NCBI RefSeq assembly: GCF_020687165.1
Contig: NZ_JAJEQC010000001.1
Direction: 5' to 3' (one strand)
From: Hominenteromicrobium mulieris
Lineage (GTDB): Bacteria > Bacillota > Clostridia > Oscillospirales > Acutalibacteraceae
Length of the DNA stretch: 64,000 nt
The notes beneath the pieces are model-generated. The model worked only from the letters and a program-made list of their open reading frames with translations. It was not told the DNA's origin and searched no databases. This document shows positions 8,310 through 17,085 of the stretch, one piece after another; position 1 is the stretch's first letter, and each line of letters begins with the position of its first letter. A program made the position numbers and the translations under genes.

Positions 8310-9437
8310 ATGGTTCCTTTTAATAGACCGCCTTATATAGGCAAAGAGATGGAGTATATTTCCAAAGTAATCAGAGCGCATAAAATTTGTGGTGATGGAC
8401 AGTTTACAAAGAAATGCCACCAATTGCTGGAGCAGATGACAGGAAGCCAGAAGGTGCTCCTGACTACCTCTGGCAGCCACGCACTGGAGATGGCTGCTCT
8501 TCTTTGTAATCTGGAGCCCGGGGATGAGGTGATCCTGCCCAGCTTTACTTTCTCGTCTACGGCCAATGCCTTTGTGCTGGCTGGTGCAAAGCTTGTATTT
8601 GTGGATATTCGTCCGGATACCATGAACATTGACGAGACCAAGATCGAGGCAGCCATTACCGATAAGACCCGTGTGATCGTTCCGGTTCACTATGCGGGCG
8701 TGGCCTGTGAGATGGATACCATCATGGAAATCGCCAGAAAGCACAATCTGAAGGTGGTAGAGGATGCGGCGCAGGGCGTCATGAGTACCTACCATGGCAA
8801 GGCGCTGGGCACCATTGGCGATTTTGGCTGCTTCAGCTTCCATGAGACCAAGAACTACTCTATGGGCGAGGGCGGTGCACTGCTGATCCGCGATGAAGAG
8901 AAGAATGAGGCTGCGGAGATCCTCCGGGAAAAAGGCACCAACCGGAGCCGGTTCTTGCGGGGGCAGGTGGATAAGTATACTTGGGTGGGCTATGGTTCTT
9001 CATATTTGCCCTCTGACATGAATGCGGCCTACCTGCTGGCACAGCTGGAAGAGGCCGAGAAGATCAACAACGCTCGGCTTGCCAGTTGGCACCACTATCA
9101 GGAGCGTCTTGCGCCGCTGGAGCAGCAGGGAAAGTTGGAAATCGCCCACATTCCGGAGGGCTGCGGCCACAACGCGCACATGTTCTGGATCAAGCTTCGT
9201 GATCTAGAGGAGCGTACGGCCATGATCGCCTATCTGAAGGAGCATGATATTTACTCCATGTTCCATTATGTCCCTCTGCATTCCGCCGAGGCTGGACTGA
9301 AGTTTGGCCGCTTTGCGGGCAAAGACGTTTATACCACCAAGGAGAGCAACCGGCTGACCCGCCTGCCTATGTATTACGGGCTCACGGAGGAAGAGGTCAA
9401 TACAGTGGTGGAGACTGTAAAGGGGTTCTGGAGGTAA
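8310..9437 (+). CDS. wecE: dTDP-4-amino-4,6-dideoxygalactose transaminase (WecE/RffA type)
   Basis: 375 residues, a DegT/DnrJ/EryC1 sugar aminotransferase. It matches WecE closely over long stretches recalled from E. coli (DEVILPSFTFSSTANAFVL, FVDIRPDTMNIDET, VIVPVHYAGVACEMDTIM, VVEDAAQGVMSTY). The PLP lysine is K181 in SFHETKNYSMG. It converts dTDP-4-keto-6-deoxyglucose to dTDP-Fuc4N with glutamate. RfbA and RfbB, which make the substrate, are in the same island at 17086 and 18023, while rfbC and rfbD for rhamnose are absent here. I chose ATG 8310, with GGAG/GGGAAG upstream; a GTG at 8298 is an alternative. Confidence 0.92.
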   Translation: MVPFNRPPYIGKEMEYISKVIRAHKICGDGQFTKKCHQLLEQMTGSQKVLLTTSGSHALEMAALLCNLEPGDEVILPSFTFSSTANAFVLAGAKLVFVDIRPDTMNIDETKIEAAITDKTRVIVPVHYAGVACEMDTIMEIARKHNLKVVEDAAQGVMSTYHGKALGTIGDFGCFSFHETKNYSMGEGGALLIRDEEKNEAAEILREKGTNRSRFLRGQVDKYTWVGYGSSYLPSDMNAAYLLAQLEEAEKINNARLASWHHYQERLAPLEQQGKLEIAHIPEGCGHNAHMFWIKLRDLEERTAMIAYLKEHDIYSMFHYVPLHSAEAGLKFGRFAGKDVYTTKESNRLTRLPMYYGLTEEEVNTVVETVKGFWR

Positions 9438-9442
9438 GCGCA

Positions 9443-9491
9443 CAGCAGCGGGCTACTATTCGCTGCTGCACTGCGGCAACGAAAGCCCGCT
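9443..9491 (+). promoter_or_regulatory. Two mutually exclusive hairpins between wecE and the GT2 gene
   Basis: An 8-base perfect inverted repeat (9443-9450 with 9461-9468) overlaps a second one (9447-9454 with 9484-9491). Only one can form at a time. No T-run follows, so neither is a standard terminator. They could affect mRNA processing or be chance. Confidence 0.35.
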
Positions 9492-9538
9492 CAAAATAAA
9501 TAACGGTAAGGTAACTCGCCAAAAGGGGATTGTGATTT

Positions 9539-10483
9539 ATGCTTGTGACTGTGGCCATACCATGTTACAAATCGGCCAAGACACTGCCGCATGTTGTGGC
9601 AGATATTCAAAATCAGTTTTCACTCCATAAGGAATATGAATATCAGCTGGTACTGGTGAATGACGGTTCTCCGGATCAAGATGCAACGTTTCAGACAATT
9701 GAGACGCTTTGCAGGGAGGATCCTCGGATCGTAGGAGTAGAATTGTCCAAAAACTTTGGTCAGGCGGCTGCAAAGATGGCTGCGCTGCGCTATGTGCAGG
9801 GTGACGTACTGGTGTATATGGATGATGATGGGCAGCATGACGCACGAGGAATTTTTCCACTGGTCCAGGCGGTTGAAGCCGGAGCTGACATGGCAATTGC
9901 GGAGTTCCATGGGAAAAAGCATACGCTGTTTAAGCGCTTTACCAGTTGGCTGAACACAGAGATGCTCTGCCTGACACTGCAAAAGCCTAAGAATATCCAT
10001 ACGTCTTCTTTTGCGGCGTACAGTAAATTTCTGATTGAACGATTAAAAGAATATGATACCCCGTTTGTCTCGATGTTTGGCTACGTGCTTCAGCATACAA
10101 GAAAAATTGTAAATGTTCAGCTGGAGCATCATGAGCGGCTGGAAGGCCAGTCGGGCTATACGCTGAAAAAGCTTTTGAAGCTATGGAGTGATGGCGCTTT
10201 AAGCTTTTCCACAGTGCCGCTTCGTCTGATTGGAATGTTTGGAATCGCATCCTGTGTGGTAAGCCTTGTTATGTGGACTTGCGCAGTTGTAATGGATGTA
10301 ATGGGAAAGTCGGCAGCGGTCTGGGCGGTTCTTGGGGCAATGTTCTTCCTTGGGGGATGCCTTTTTTTTGCACTTTCCATTTTGGGTGCATATATTGGAA
10401 GGGTGTTCCTGATTCAATGTGAACAGCCGCAATATGTGGTTCGGACGGTGCTGAATTATGAGCGGGAAGGAGTCCGGGCGTGA
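9539..10483 (+). CDS. Polyprenyl-phosphate glycosyltransferase, GT2 (GtrB/ArnC/DPM1-like)
   Basis: 314 residues. The cytosolic GT-A domain has VAIPCYKSAKTL, NDGS (41-44) and the metal-binding DDD at 95-97 (VYMDDDGQHD). Two membrane helices at about 228-252 and 262-288 end the protein. This architecture loads a sugar from a nucleotide donor onto undecaprenyl phosphate at the inner face of the membrane. In ArnC the sugar is a 4-amino pentose derivative, and CsbB and GtrB use hexoses. The neighbouring wecE suggests a 4-amino-4,6-dideoxy sugar. AAGGGG precedes ATG 9539. The stop overlaps the next start (GTGA), so the two are translationally coupled. Confidence 0.88.
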   Translation: MLVTVAIPCYKSAKTLPHVVADIQNQFSLHKEYEYQLVLVNDGSPDQDATFQTIETLCREDPRIVGVELSKNFGQAAAKMAALRYVQGDVLVYMDDDGQHDARGIFPLVQAVEAGADMAIAEFHGKKHTLFKRFTSWLNTEMLCLTLQKPKNIHTSSFAAYSKFLIERLKEYDTPFVSMFGYVLQHTRKIVNVQLEHHERLEGQSGYTLKKLLKLWSDGALSFSTVPLRLIGMFGIASCVVSLVMWTCAVVMDVMGKSAAVWAVLGAMFFLGGCLFFALSILGAYIGRVFLIQCEQPQYVVRTVLNYEREGVRA

Positions 10484-12252
10484 CAAAGACATTTGCAAGC
10501 TGGCTGAAAAAGCACAGAGAGATTTTGTGTGCGCTGGGAATAAATTTACTGTTTTTACTGATTTGCCGGTGCTTTAGCCATATGCAGTTTGGTACGAATG
10601 ATGATCGTGATATCAGCAATTTGCTGGCGAATGTCTATGGCGGCGAGGACGGATACTATATTGCTTTTGTAAATGTGTTTTTATGCAAGGCATTGGCTGC
10701 ACTTTACAAGATTACGAATAATGCTGCCAACTGGTATGTCATAATCTCTGTGGGAGTTTCCTTTATTTCGCTGGCAACAGCATCCTATATCCTGATGCAC
10801 CGGGCAAAGCGCTTTCCGGCTGGGGCTGCGTTGACTATAATTTTTGTGGGAGCGCTTTGCGAGAGTCACTATATTGTGTTTCAGTTTACCCAGAACGCAG
10901 CGTTATATGTTGCGGTGGGGGCAGTTCTGCTGGCCGATATGCTGCAGGAGACATCGAGAAAGGGCAAACTGTTCCGTGGAATTGGCGGGTGCGTGCTCAT
11001 GTTGATGGGCAGCATGCTGCGTTATCAGTCCCTATACTTTACATTGCCGTATCTTGCGATGTTTGCGGGATATGAAGTGCTGTTTGCGCACAAGGACATG
11101 CCGTTACTTTCGTGGCTGAAGAAGAACTGGAAAACACTTGCGGTTATGTGTATCAGTGTTTTGGTAGCGGTTGGAGTTCGCACGGCAAATATGGCGTATT
11201 ACCGTAGTAATCCTGCTGCGCTGGATTATTATGAGGAAAATGCAATGCGTGCGGAACTGCTGGATTACGGTGTTCCAGACTATGATGAAAATGCGGAGGC
11301 ATTGATGGCTTTGGGAATATCCAGAGAGGATTTGGATATGTTCGCGAACCAAAGCTATCTGGATAAAGAGGTGTTCAACCGGGATGTTGTGGAAGCACTG
11401 GTTGGTATGAAATCAGAACAGTCAGCTTCCTATTCCGCAGTGAATCTTAAAACAGAAGCAATTGCAGCGGTTTTTCAGGTACCAGATGATGTTCGGCAGC
11501 GGCAGTTTTGGCTCCTTTTCTTTGGGGTTGTGCTGTTTCTGCTGTTTTGTATGGATTGGAAGCGCTTCCTGTTGCTGCTGGGCACCCTGGTTGTGGCATT
11601 TGTGATGATGTGGTATTTTGTTTCTGTGGGACGAATGCCATACAGAGTCTGGTATTCGATCACTGCGCCGGCGCTGCTGTTCTGTATTTATCTTGGAACC
11701 CTGAGCTGGCGGAAACGAAGTGTCGTGGATCAGGCAGATAAAAATATCTGGACAACATTGGGCGGTGTTGGGCACGATATGGGCTGCACACTGCTGATTC
11801 TGACCTGCGCAGCAGTGTGTGTCCTGACGATTTGTCATGCGGCAGAAGATGACACAGCTGAGATTACCGATACCTATCAGAAAGTAATTGAGTATGCGGA
11901 ATCATATCCTGATGATTTTTTCCTGCTGGACAGGCCAACGATTTCACGTCTGACCTATACCAGCACGGCAACACCATTTACCTGTTTCTCCAGAACTAGC
12001 CACCAGAATGTATGCATTCAGGGGGGGTGGGTGTGCTGGACCCCTGCCAATCTTTCTGTTTTGGAACGATGGGGGATGCCCAATGTCTATCAGGCAATTG
12101 GTGAGGGCACGGTGGTATACATGATATGTACGGTTCCGCCAGAGCGGGAACTGGCATTCATTCAGTGCCATTACAATCCCAATGTTACAATGGCGTGGGT
12201 GGACAGCGTGAATGACCTGATGGTATATGGGTTTTATATTGCGACGGAATAA
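10480..12252 (+). CDS. Large multispanning membrane protein, probable GT-C glycosyltransferase
   Basis: 590 residues from GTG 10480, coupled to the GT2 gene. About 11-12 membrane helices are visible. Just after the first helix, an outside loop carries acidic residues (FGTNDDRD, D41-D42), the position where GT-C enzymes hold their catalytic acid. A soluble loop at about 245-310 has DYYEENAMRAELLDYGV and ALGISREDLDM. The last ~150 residues are outside and soluble. It is a paralogue of the protein at 19042, which shares the same loop. I infer that it moves the lipid-linked sugar onto a cell-surface acceptor. I do not recognise a named family. Confidence 0.6.
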   Translation: MTKTFASWLKKHREILCALGINLLFLLICRCFSHMQFGTNDDRDISNLLANVYGGEDGYYIAFVNVFLCKALAALYKITNNAANWYVIISVGVSFISLATASYILMHRAKRFPAGAALTIIFVGALCESHYIVFQFTQNAALYVAVGAVLLADMLQETSRKGKLFRGIGGCVLMLMGSMLRYQSLYFTLPYLAMFAGYEVLFAHKDMPLLSWLKKNWKTLAVMCISVLVAVGVRTANMAYYRSNPAALDYYEENAMRAELLDYGVPDYDENAEALMALGISREDLDMFANQSYLDKEVFNRDVVEALVGMKSEQSASYSAVNLKTEAIAAVFQVPDDVRQRQFWLLFFGVVLFLLFCMDWKRFLLLLGTLVVAFVMMWYFVSVGRMPYRVWYSITAPALLFCIYLGTLSWRKRSVVDQADKNIWTTLGGVGHDMGCTLLILTCAAVCVLTICHAAEDDTAEITDTYQKVIEYAESYPDDFFLLDRPTISRLTYTSTATPFTCFSRTSHQNVCIQGGWVCWTPANLSVLERWGMPNVYQAIGEGTVVYMICTVPPERELAFIQCHYNPNVTMAWVDSVNDLMVYGFYIATE

Positions 12253-12265
12253 CGATGGAATAATA

Positions 12266-13576
12266 ATGAAAGAAGCTGAGACTATGGAAAACCAGAAGAA
12301 GCTCCTGTTTCTTGGCGGAACAGGAGCCATGTATGATGCGGTTGAACGTGCGAAACGCATGGGTATCTATACGATTGTAGTGGATTATTATCCGAATTCA
12401 CCTGCAAAGCGGATTGCGGACCGCTCATATTTGGCCAGCACGACAGATATTGATCGGGTGTTGGAAATTGCAAGGGAAAATGAGATAGACGGTGTGTTTA
12501 CTGGATTTTCTGATGCGAACTTGATGCCTGCATGCCTGGTGGCGGATACGCTTGGACTTCCGTTTTATGCAACGAAAGAGCAAATCAATGTAACCACCAA
12601 CAAACTGCTGTTCAAAGAGACCTGCAGAGAATATGGGATCCCGGTGGTGCCGGAGTTCCATTTGGATGGTGACCTGAAACGGGAAGATCTGGAGCTGATC
12701 CAATACCCGGTGATCGTGAAGCCATCAGATGCGTGGGCTAGCAAGGGTGTTTCAATCTGTGAAAATGAGAAAGAGCTTTGCGAAGCGGTTCCGTATGCAC
12801 TGAAATTTTCGCAGAATCAGTGCGTGATCGTGGAGCGGTATATGGCTGCCTATCCGGATGTGTGCATGTACTTTAATCTTCAGAATGGTGTACTGTCGTT
12901 GTCTTCCATGTGCGAGCGTGACATGAATCAGGTGCAGGAGGGGAAGGCCATGCAGCCCAATGCGTTGTTTTACCCCTGCCGGTTTATTCCGCTCTACTAT
13001 GAACAGCTGGAGGAGAAACTGAAAAATATGACAGCAGGTCTCGGCATGAAGGACGGCACGATGTTTATGCAGTGCTTTGTGGTGGATGGCATGCTGTTGC
13101 CTTTTGAAATGGGCTATCGCCTGTGCGGCGCACAGGAATATATTCTCTGCGCAGCTGAGAATGAGATTGACAGCTGTCAGATGATGCTGAATTATGCGCT
13201 GTTCGGTGCATGCACAGGCTGGAATGCGGCAGAGAAGAATAAGCCGATGTTTGACCACAGTGATGTAATTCTGCTGGCACTGATGAAGCCGGGAAAAATC
13301 ACCCGGATTGATGGATTGGAAGCGCTCCGTGCAATGCCGGAAATCCTCAATATCATTCAGTTCTACTATGAAGGCGATGAGATCGGAAAAGGGTCTATGG
13401 GAACGCTGAACCAGACATTTGCAAGAATCTTCATTCAGGGGAAAGATGCAGATCGTCTGCTGGCGTTGATTGATCATGTGCAGAAAACTCTGAAAGTGCT
13501 TGATGAAAATGGCGAGCAGATGTTGATCTCGGGCTATGACTGTAAAAAGGCACATGTGCTGAAGCAGTTTGACTGA
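12266..13576 (+). CDS. ATP-grasp ligase-like protein
   Basis: 436 residues. An N-terminal Rossmann-like pre-ATP-grasp domain (KKLLFLGGTGAMYDAVERAK) is followed by the ATP-grasp fold: NKLLFKETCREYGIPVVPEF, the lysine in PVIVKPSDAWASKGV, and a C-terminal acid-rich metal site (LPFEMGYRLCGAQEY). The shape is that of the carbamoyl-phosphate-synthase/PurK-like group that joins a carboxylate to an amine or other nucleophile through an acyl phosphate. In this island the amine could be on the WecE-made sugar; that is inference. The start is uncertain: ATG 12266 or ATG 12284, neither with a strong ribosome site. Confidence 0.8.
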   Translation: MKEAETMENQKKLLFLGGTGAMYDAVERAKRMGIYTIVVDYYPNSPAKRIADRSYLASTTDIDRVLEIARENEIDGVFTGFSDANLMPACLVADTLGLPFYATKEQINVTTNKLLFKETCREYGIPVVPEFHLDGDLKREDLELIQYPVIVKPSDAWASKGVSICENEKELCEAVPYALKFSQNQCVIVERYMAAYPDVCMYFNLQNGVLSLSSMCERDMNQVQEGKAMQPNALFYPCRFIPLYYEQLEEKLKNMTAGLGMKDGTMFMQCFVVDGMLLPFEMGYRLCGAQEYILCAAENEIDSCQMMLNYALFGACTGWNAAEKNKPMFDHSDVILLALMKPGKITRIDGLEALRAMPEILNIIQFYYEGDEIGKGSMGTLNQTFARIFIQGKDADRLLALIDHVQKTLKVLDENGEQMLISGYDCKKAHVLKQFD

Positions 13577-13600
13577 TACGGGTCGGAGGGAAGAAAAGAT

Positions 13601-14437
13601 ATGGAAAAAAAGAACGAGTTTACAAATGAAGAGCTGGCACAGGCGGTCAGGTGGGATATTATTGAAATGATCTATCGGGCAGGAATGGGTCATCCGGGTT
13701 CATCGCTGTCTTGTGTGGAAATTCTTGTAGCACTCTATTTGGGCGGTGTAATGAATGTGGATCCGCAGAATCCCGATTGGCCGGAGAGAGATAGATTTGT
13801 GCTTTCAAAAGGCCATGCCTCGCCGGCATTGTATTCGGTGCTGGCACGCCGCGGATTTTTCCCCCGTGAAACGCTGTCGACATTCCGTAAAACCGGCTCT
13901 ATGCTGACGGCATATCCGGATATGTCTACGCCGGGCGTAGATATGGAGTCCGGTTCTCTAGGTAATGGTATTTCCACTGCTGTTGGAATGGCGATTTCTG
14001 CAAAATTAAGAGGTTGTTCTTATAAAACTTATTGCGTTCTTGGCGATGGAGAGTTACAGGAGGGTATTGTTTGGGAGGCTGCAATGTGTGCAGCACACCA
14101 TAATCTGGATAACTTGATTGCTTTTGTAGACCGGAACCGACTTCAAATCACCGGAACAGTAGCAGATGTTATGGATATTTCTCCCTTGGAGGAAAAGTGG
14201 CATGGGTTTGGGTGGAACGTCATTACCATTAATGGGCACAACTTTGATGAGATCTATGCGGCTATTGAACTAGCACAGCGCCATCAAGGCTCTCCGACGG
14301 TCATTATTGCAAACACCGTAAAGGGAAAAGGCGTTTCCTATATGGAAAATGTGCTGAAATGGCATCGGAGTGTTATTTCCGATGAGCAGTATCAGCAGGC
14401 GATTACTGAAATTCATGCAAGGGAGGAATTGATATGA
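13601..14437 (+). CDS. Transketolase, N-terminal (TPP-binding) subunit
   Basis: 278 residues. It has the TPP pyrophosphate motif GDGELQEGIVWEA followed by an NLDNLIAFVDRN metal-binding region, and the substrate-side GHPGSSLSCVE and LSKGHASPALY. It is a stand-alone half of transketolase; its partner follows and overlaps by four bases. Split transketolases move a two-carbon ketol unit between sugars. A housekeeping role is possible, but the position inside a glycan island between an ATP-grasp ligase and a dehydrogenase suggests a dedicated pathway. A weak GGAGGGAAG site lies before ATG 13601. Confidence 0.9.
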   Translation: MEKKNEFTNEELAQAVRWDIIEMIYRAGMGHPGSSLSCVEILVALYLGGVMNVDPQNPDWPERDRFVLSKGHASPALYSVLARRGFFPRETLSTFRKTGSMLTAYPDMSTPGVDMESGSLGNGISTAVGMAISAKLRGCSYKTYCVLGDGELQEGIVWEAAMCAAHHNLDNLIAFVDRNRLQITGTVADVMDISPLEEKWHGFGWNVITINGHNFDEIYAAIELAQRHQGSPTVIIANTVKGKGVSYMENVLKWHRSVISDEQYQQAITEIHAREELI

Positions 14438-15378
14438 GCCAGCTCCCAATCAGAATTATTTTTGGCAAGGAGATCATTCGGCTTGCCGAGGAATATGGTT
14501 ATTATGCAGTGTGTGCAGATACCAAGTGCTGCTCATTTGAGGATTTTGGAGATATTTATCCGGAACGTCAGATTTCAATTGGAATCGCTGAACAAAATTT
14601 GATTGGAGTAGCCAGCGGCTTGGCCAGCTGCGGACATAAGGTTGTGCTGGCAACGTACAGCGTATTTGCAACGATGCGTGCCTGTGAACAGCTCAGAACG
14701 TATATTTGCCATCCCAAACAGGATGTTATAGTCATGGGGACTCATGCAGGGCTGCAGACTGGCTCGGAAGGCGTCAGCCATACAGCCATTGAGGACATTG
14801 CGATTCTTCGTGCCCTGCCGAATATGACCATTATTCAGCCGTCAGATGCTGTTTCTGCCAGAGTGTTGGCAAGAAAGGCACTGGAGTTCCATGGCCCGCT
14901 GTATGTCCGGCTTCCTTTTGACGCTGTAGAGGATATCAATGACGAAGCAACCTATCATGTTGAGATCGGCAAGGCAAATTGGGTAAAGCGTCGGGGAAAA
15001 GATGTTACCCTGATTGCCACGGGAATTATGCTGGACCGCACTGTAAAGGCCGCGAAAGCACTGGAAGCCCGGGGAGTCAATGCGCAGATTATGGAGATTC
15101 ATACGCTCAAGCCCATTGACCGCGAGGCAGTTATTACAGCGGCCGGAGAGACCGGCGCAATTGTGACGGTCGAAGATCACTCTGTCATTGGCGGGCTTGG
15201 CGGAGCTGTAGCAGAGGTGCTGGCTACGAATTTGCCGGTTTCTATGCGTATGATTGGTATTCAGGATTGCTTTGCAAGATCCGGAGACGCAGAGGCACTG
15301 TATGAGGCAAATCATATGACGGCTGCTGACATAGTAGCGGCAGCAGAAGAACTTGTGGAGCGGAAGAAAATCAGATGA
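14434..15378 (+). CDS. Transketolase, C-terminal subunit
   Basis: 314 residues. The pyrimidine-binding domain (ERQISIGIAEQNLIGVASGLA, with the TPP-activating glutamate in GIAEQN; then GTHAGLQTGSEGVSHTAIED) is followed by the C-terminal transketolase domain (VTLIATGIMLDRTVKAAKALEARG, GGLGGAVAEVL). It forms an alpha2beta2 enzyme with the preceding subunit. The start overlaps the previous stop, and its own stop overlaps the following dehydrogenase start, so all three are translationally coupled. An overall resemblance to Dxs (35159) is limited to the shared TPP folds. Confidence 0.9.
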   Translation: MSQLPIRIIFGKEIIRLAEEYGYYAVCADTKCCSFEDFGDIYPERQISIGIAEQNLIGVASGLASCGHKVVLATYSVFATMRACEQLRTYICHPKQDVIVMGTHAGLQTGSEGVSHTAIEDIAILRALPNMTIIQPSDAVSARVLARKALEFHGPLYVRLPFDAVEDINDEATYHVEIGKANWVKRRGKDVTLIATGIMLDRTVKAAKALEARGVNAQIMEIHTLKPIDREAVITAAGETGAIVTVEDHSVIGGLGGAVAEVLATNLPVSMRMIGIQDCFARSGDAEALYEANHMTAADIVAAAEELVERKKIR

Positions 15379-16262
15379 AGCAGTTAGGAATCATTGGGCT
15401 GGGGGCTATGGGAGCGCCCATGGCAGGCAAACTACAAGAATGTGGATTTCAACTTTTTACGACAGTGCGTAGTGCGTATAGTCGCCAGAAGGCAGAACGC
15501 ATGGGAATCCAGGTCTTGGAGACTGCCGGAGAAATTGCGGAGCGAACGGACCGCATTTTGCTGATGGTTTCAAATTATGAGCAGTGCCGCGGTTGCCTGC
15601 AGGGGACTGATGGGGTGTTGGCTGCAATGAAAAAGGGAATAATCATTGTTTCCAGTACCATTGCGCCGGAACAAATGCGCCTGCTCAGTGAAATGTGTCC
15701 AGAGGGAATTGCACTTTTAGACGCACCGGTAAGCGGTGGCGTAACCGGTGCCGAACAGGGAAAACTTGTAACGATGGCAGCGGGTGACAGTCAGGTATTT
15801 GAGGTATGCAGGGATATATTTCAGGCCTATTCCAAGAAGATCGTTTATGTGGGCGCTAAGCTGGGACAAGGCCAGATGCTCAAGGCAGTCAATCAAATGC
15901 TGGTTGGAATCCATATTGCAGCAGCAGCGGAGGCAGTGTCTTTCAGCGAGTCTATGGGGATCGATCCGCAGGTATTGCAGGATACAATCTCTGAATGTGC
16001 AGGTAATTCTAATATGTTCCAGAGTAGAGTGCCCAAGCTGATGAAGCATGATTTTTCGTCTCGTGCGGCGCTTGAAACGATGGAAAAGGATTCAAAAATT
16101 TGTATTGATTTGGCGGAGAAGGCAGGGGTTCCGTGCTATTTGACGGAACTCTGTCATGACTTGTATAGGAAAACGCCTCGTTCCGAGACTGTACAAGAGG
16201 ATGCTTGCGCGGTAATTAGAGTGTATCAGCAGGCAAACGGAAAGGACTCGAATCTGACTTGA
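15375..16262 (+). CDS. Beta-hydroxyacid dehydrogenase family NAD(P)-dependent oxidoreductase
   Basis: 295 residues. The NAD(P)-binding start is LGIIGLGAMGAPMAGKL; the substrate motif is DAPVSGGVTGAEQGKL; the catalytic lysine sits in GQMLKAVNQMLVG. The family includes 3-hydroxyisobutyrate dehydrogenase, tartronate semialdehyde reductase and glyoxylate reductase. Substrate cannot be told from the sequence. Because it is coupled to the split transketolase, I infer that it oxidises or reduces a short hydroxy-/keto-acid made from the transketolase product. The last part (HDLYRKTPRSETVQEDACA) is typical of the family. Confidence 0.88.
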   Translation: MKQLGIIGLGAMGAPMAGKLQECGFQLFTTVRSAYSRQKAERMGIQVLETAGEIAERTDRILLMVSNYEQCRGCLQGTDGVLAAMKKGIIIVSSTIAPEQMRLLSEMCPEGIALLDAPVSGGVTGAEQGKLVTMAAGDSQVFEVCRDIFQAYSKKIVYVGAKLGQGQMLKAVNQMLVGIHIAAAAEAVSFSESMGIDPQVLQDTISECAGNSNMFQSRVPKLMKHDFSSRAALETMEKDSKICIDLAEKAGVPCYLTELCHDLYRKTPRSETVQEDACAVIRVYQQANGKDSNLT

Positions 16263-16331
16263 AAAAATGGAACGCAAGCAATAACGTAGAAATAAGTGGG
16301 GAGCTGCTGCAAATCAGAGGTGAAAATCGGC

Positions 16332-16691
16332 ATGGATGACAAGGAAAAAGCTGGAATTGGTCAAATCGGTTTTATGCAGGGCACTGTGATTGTATACTCC
16401 TTTAGCGGAGTGTTTCAGAAATTGGCGTCCCGATACCCGATGATTTCAATTCAGTTTCTGCTGTTTTATGGATGCTCTATCGGAATTTTATTTGTATATG
16501 CAGTTTTATGGCAGATGATTTTGCGCAAGGTCCCGCTGACAACGGCGTATAGCAATCGTGCTGTGTCCATGATTTGGAGTATGGTATGGAGTGTACTGCT
16601 GTTTCAAGAGAGTACCAGTTGGAATCAGATCCTCGGTGCGATAGTGATCTGCTACGGGATATATAAGGTTATGGCATCGGGGGATAAGTAA
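16332..16691 (+). CDS. Small four-helix EamA/SMR-type transporter half (ArnE-like)
   Basis: 119 residues with four membrane helices. I chose ATG 16332, with AGAGG 11 bases upstream; a GTG at 16296 is possible. It has the drug/metabolite transporter half shape with a conserved C-terminal pattern (VPLTTAYSNRAVSMIWSM, FQESTSWNQILGAIVICYGI). Its partner starts one base after its stop. Such small pairs (ArnE/ArnF, EmrE-like) move small molecules; ArnE/F move an undecaprenyl-phosphate amino sugar. I infer a flippase role from the GT2 and WecE neighbours. Confidence 0.72.
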   Translation: MDDKEKAGIGQIGFMQGTVIVYSFSGVFQKLASRYPMISIQFLLFYGCSIGILFVYAVLWQMILRKVPLTTAYSNRAVSMIWSMVWSVLLFQESTSWNQILGAIVICYGIYKVMASGDK

Positions 16692-16692
16692 C

Positions 16693-17037
16693 GTGTGGTT
16701 GTATTTCCTAATTGCGATCAGCTCTGTTCTGATTGCGGATATTTCACAGATTATTCTGAAAAAAGCAGCAATGAAGCCATATGATGCTTGGTATAAAGCG
16801 TACTTAAATTTTTCTGTTATCTTTGCATACTTCCTTTTTGTGGTATCAACAGTCTGCTCGGTGATTGCGCTGCGTAAACTTCCGCTTTCACTCTCGCCCA
16901 TGTGGCAGTCTTTGGGACAGATTTTTGTAGTGATACTTAGCTATTTCTTTCTGCATGAGAAAATTACGAAAGGAAAACTAAAGGGAATCGCAATTATTGT
17001 ATTGGGAATCGTGATTTTCTCACTTCCCCTTGGATAA
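16693..17037 (+). CDS. Second four-helix EamA/SMR-type transporter half (ArnF-like)
   Basis: 114 residues from GTG 16693. Four helices, with a polar start (ISQIILKKAAMK), LRKLPLSLSPMWQSLGQIFVV and a last helix after FLHEKITKGKLKGIAIIVLGI. It pairs with the preceding half, giving an obligate heterodimer in the usual two-gene arrangement. In Gram-positive three-component glycosylation the flippase is usually a GtcA-like protein; none is visible here, so this pair would fill the gap. The role is inferred. Confidence 0.72.
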   Translation: MWLYFLIAISSVLIADISQIILKKAAMKPYDAWYKAYLNFSVIFAYFLFVVSTVCSVIALRKLPLSLSPMWQSLGQIFVVILSYFFLHEKITKGKLKGIAIIVLGIVIFSLPLG

Positions 17038-17085
17038 ATAAAGGTTATATTTTAACACCAAAGAGTAAAACGGAGGATGCAAACA

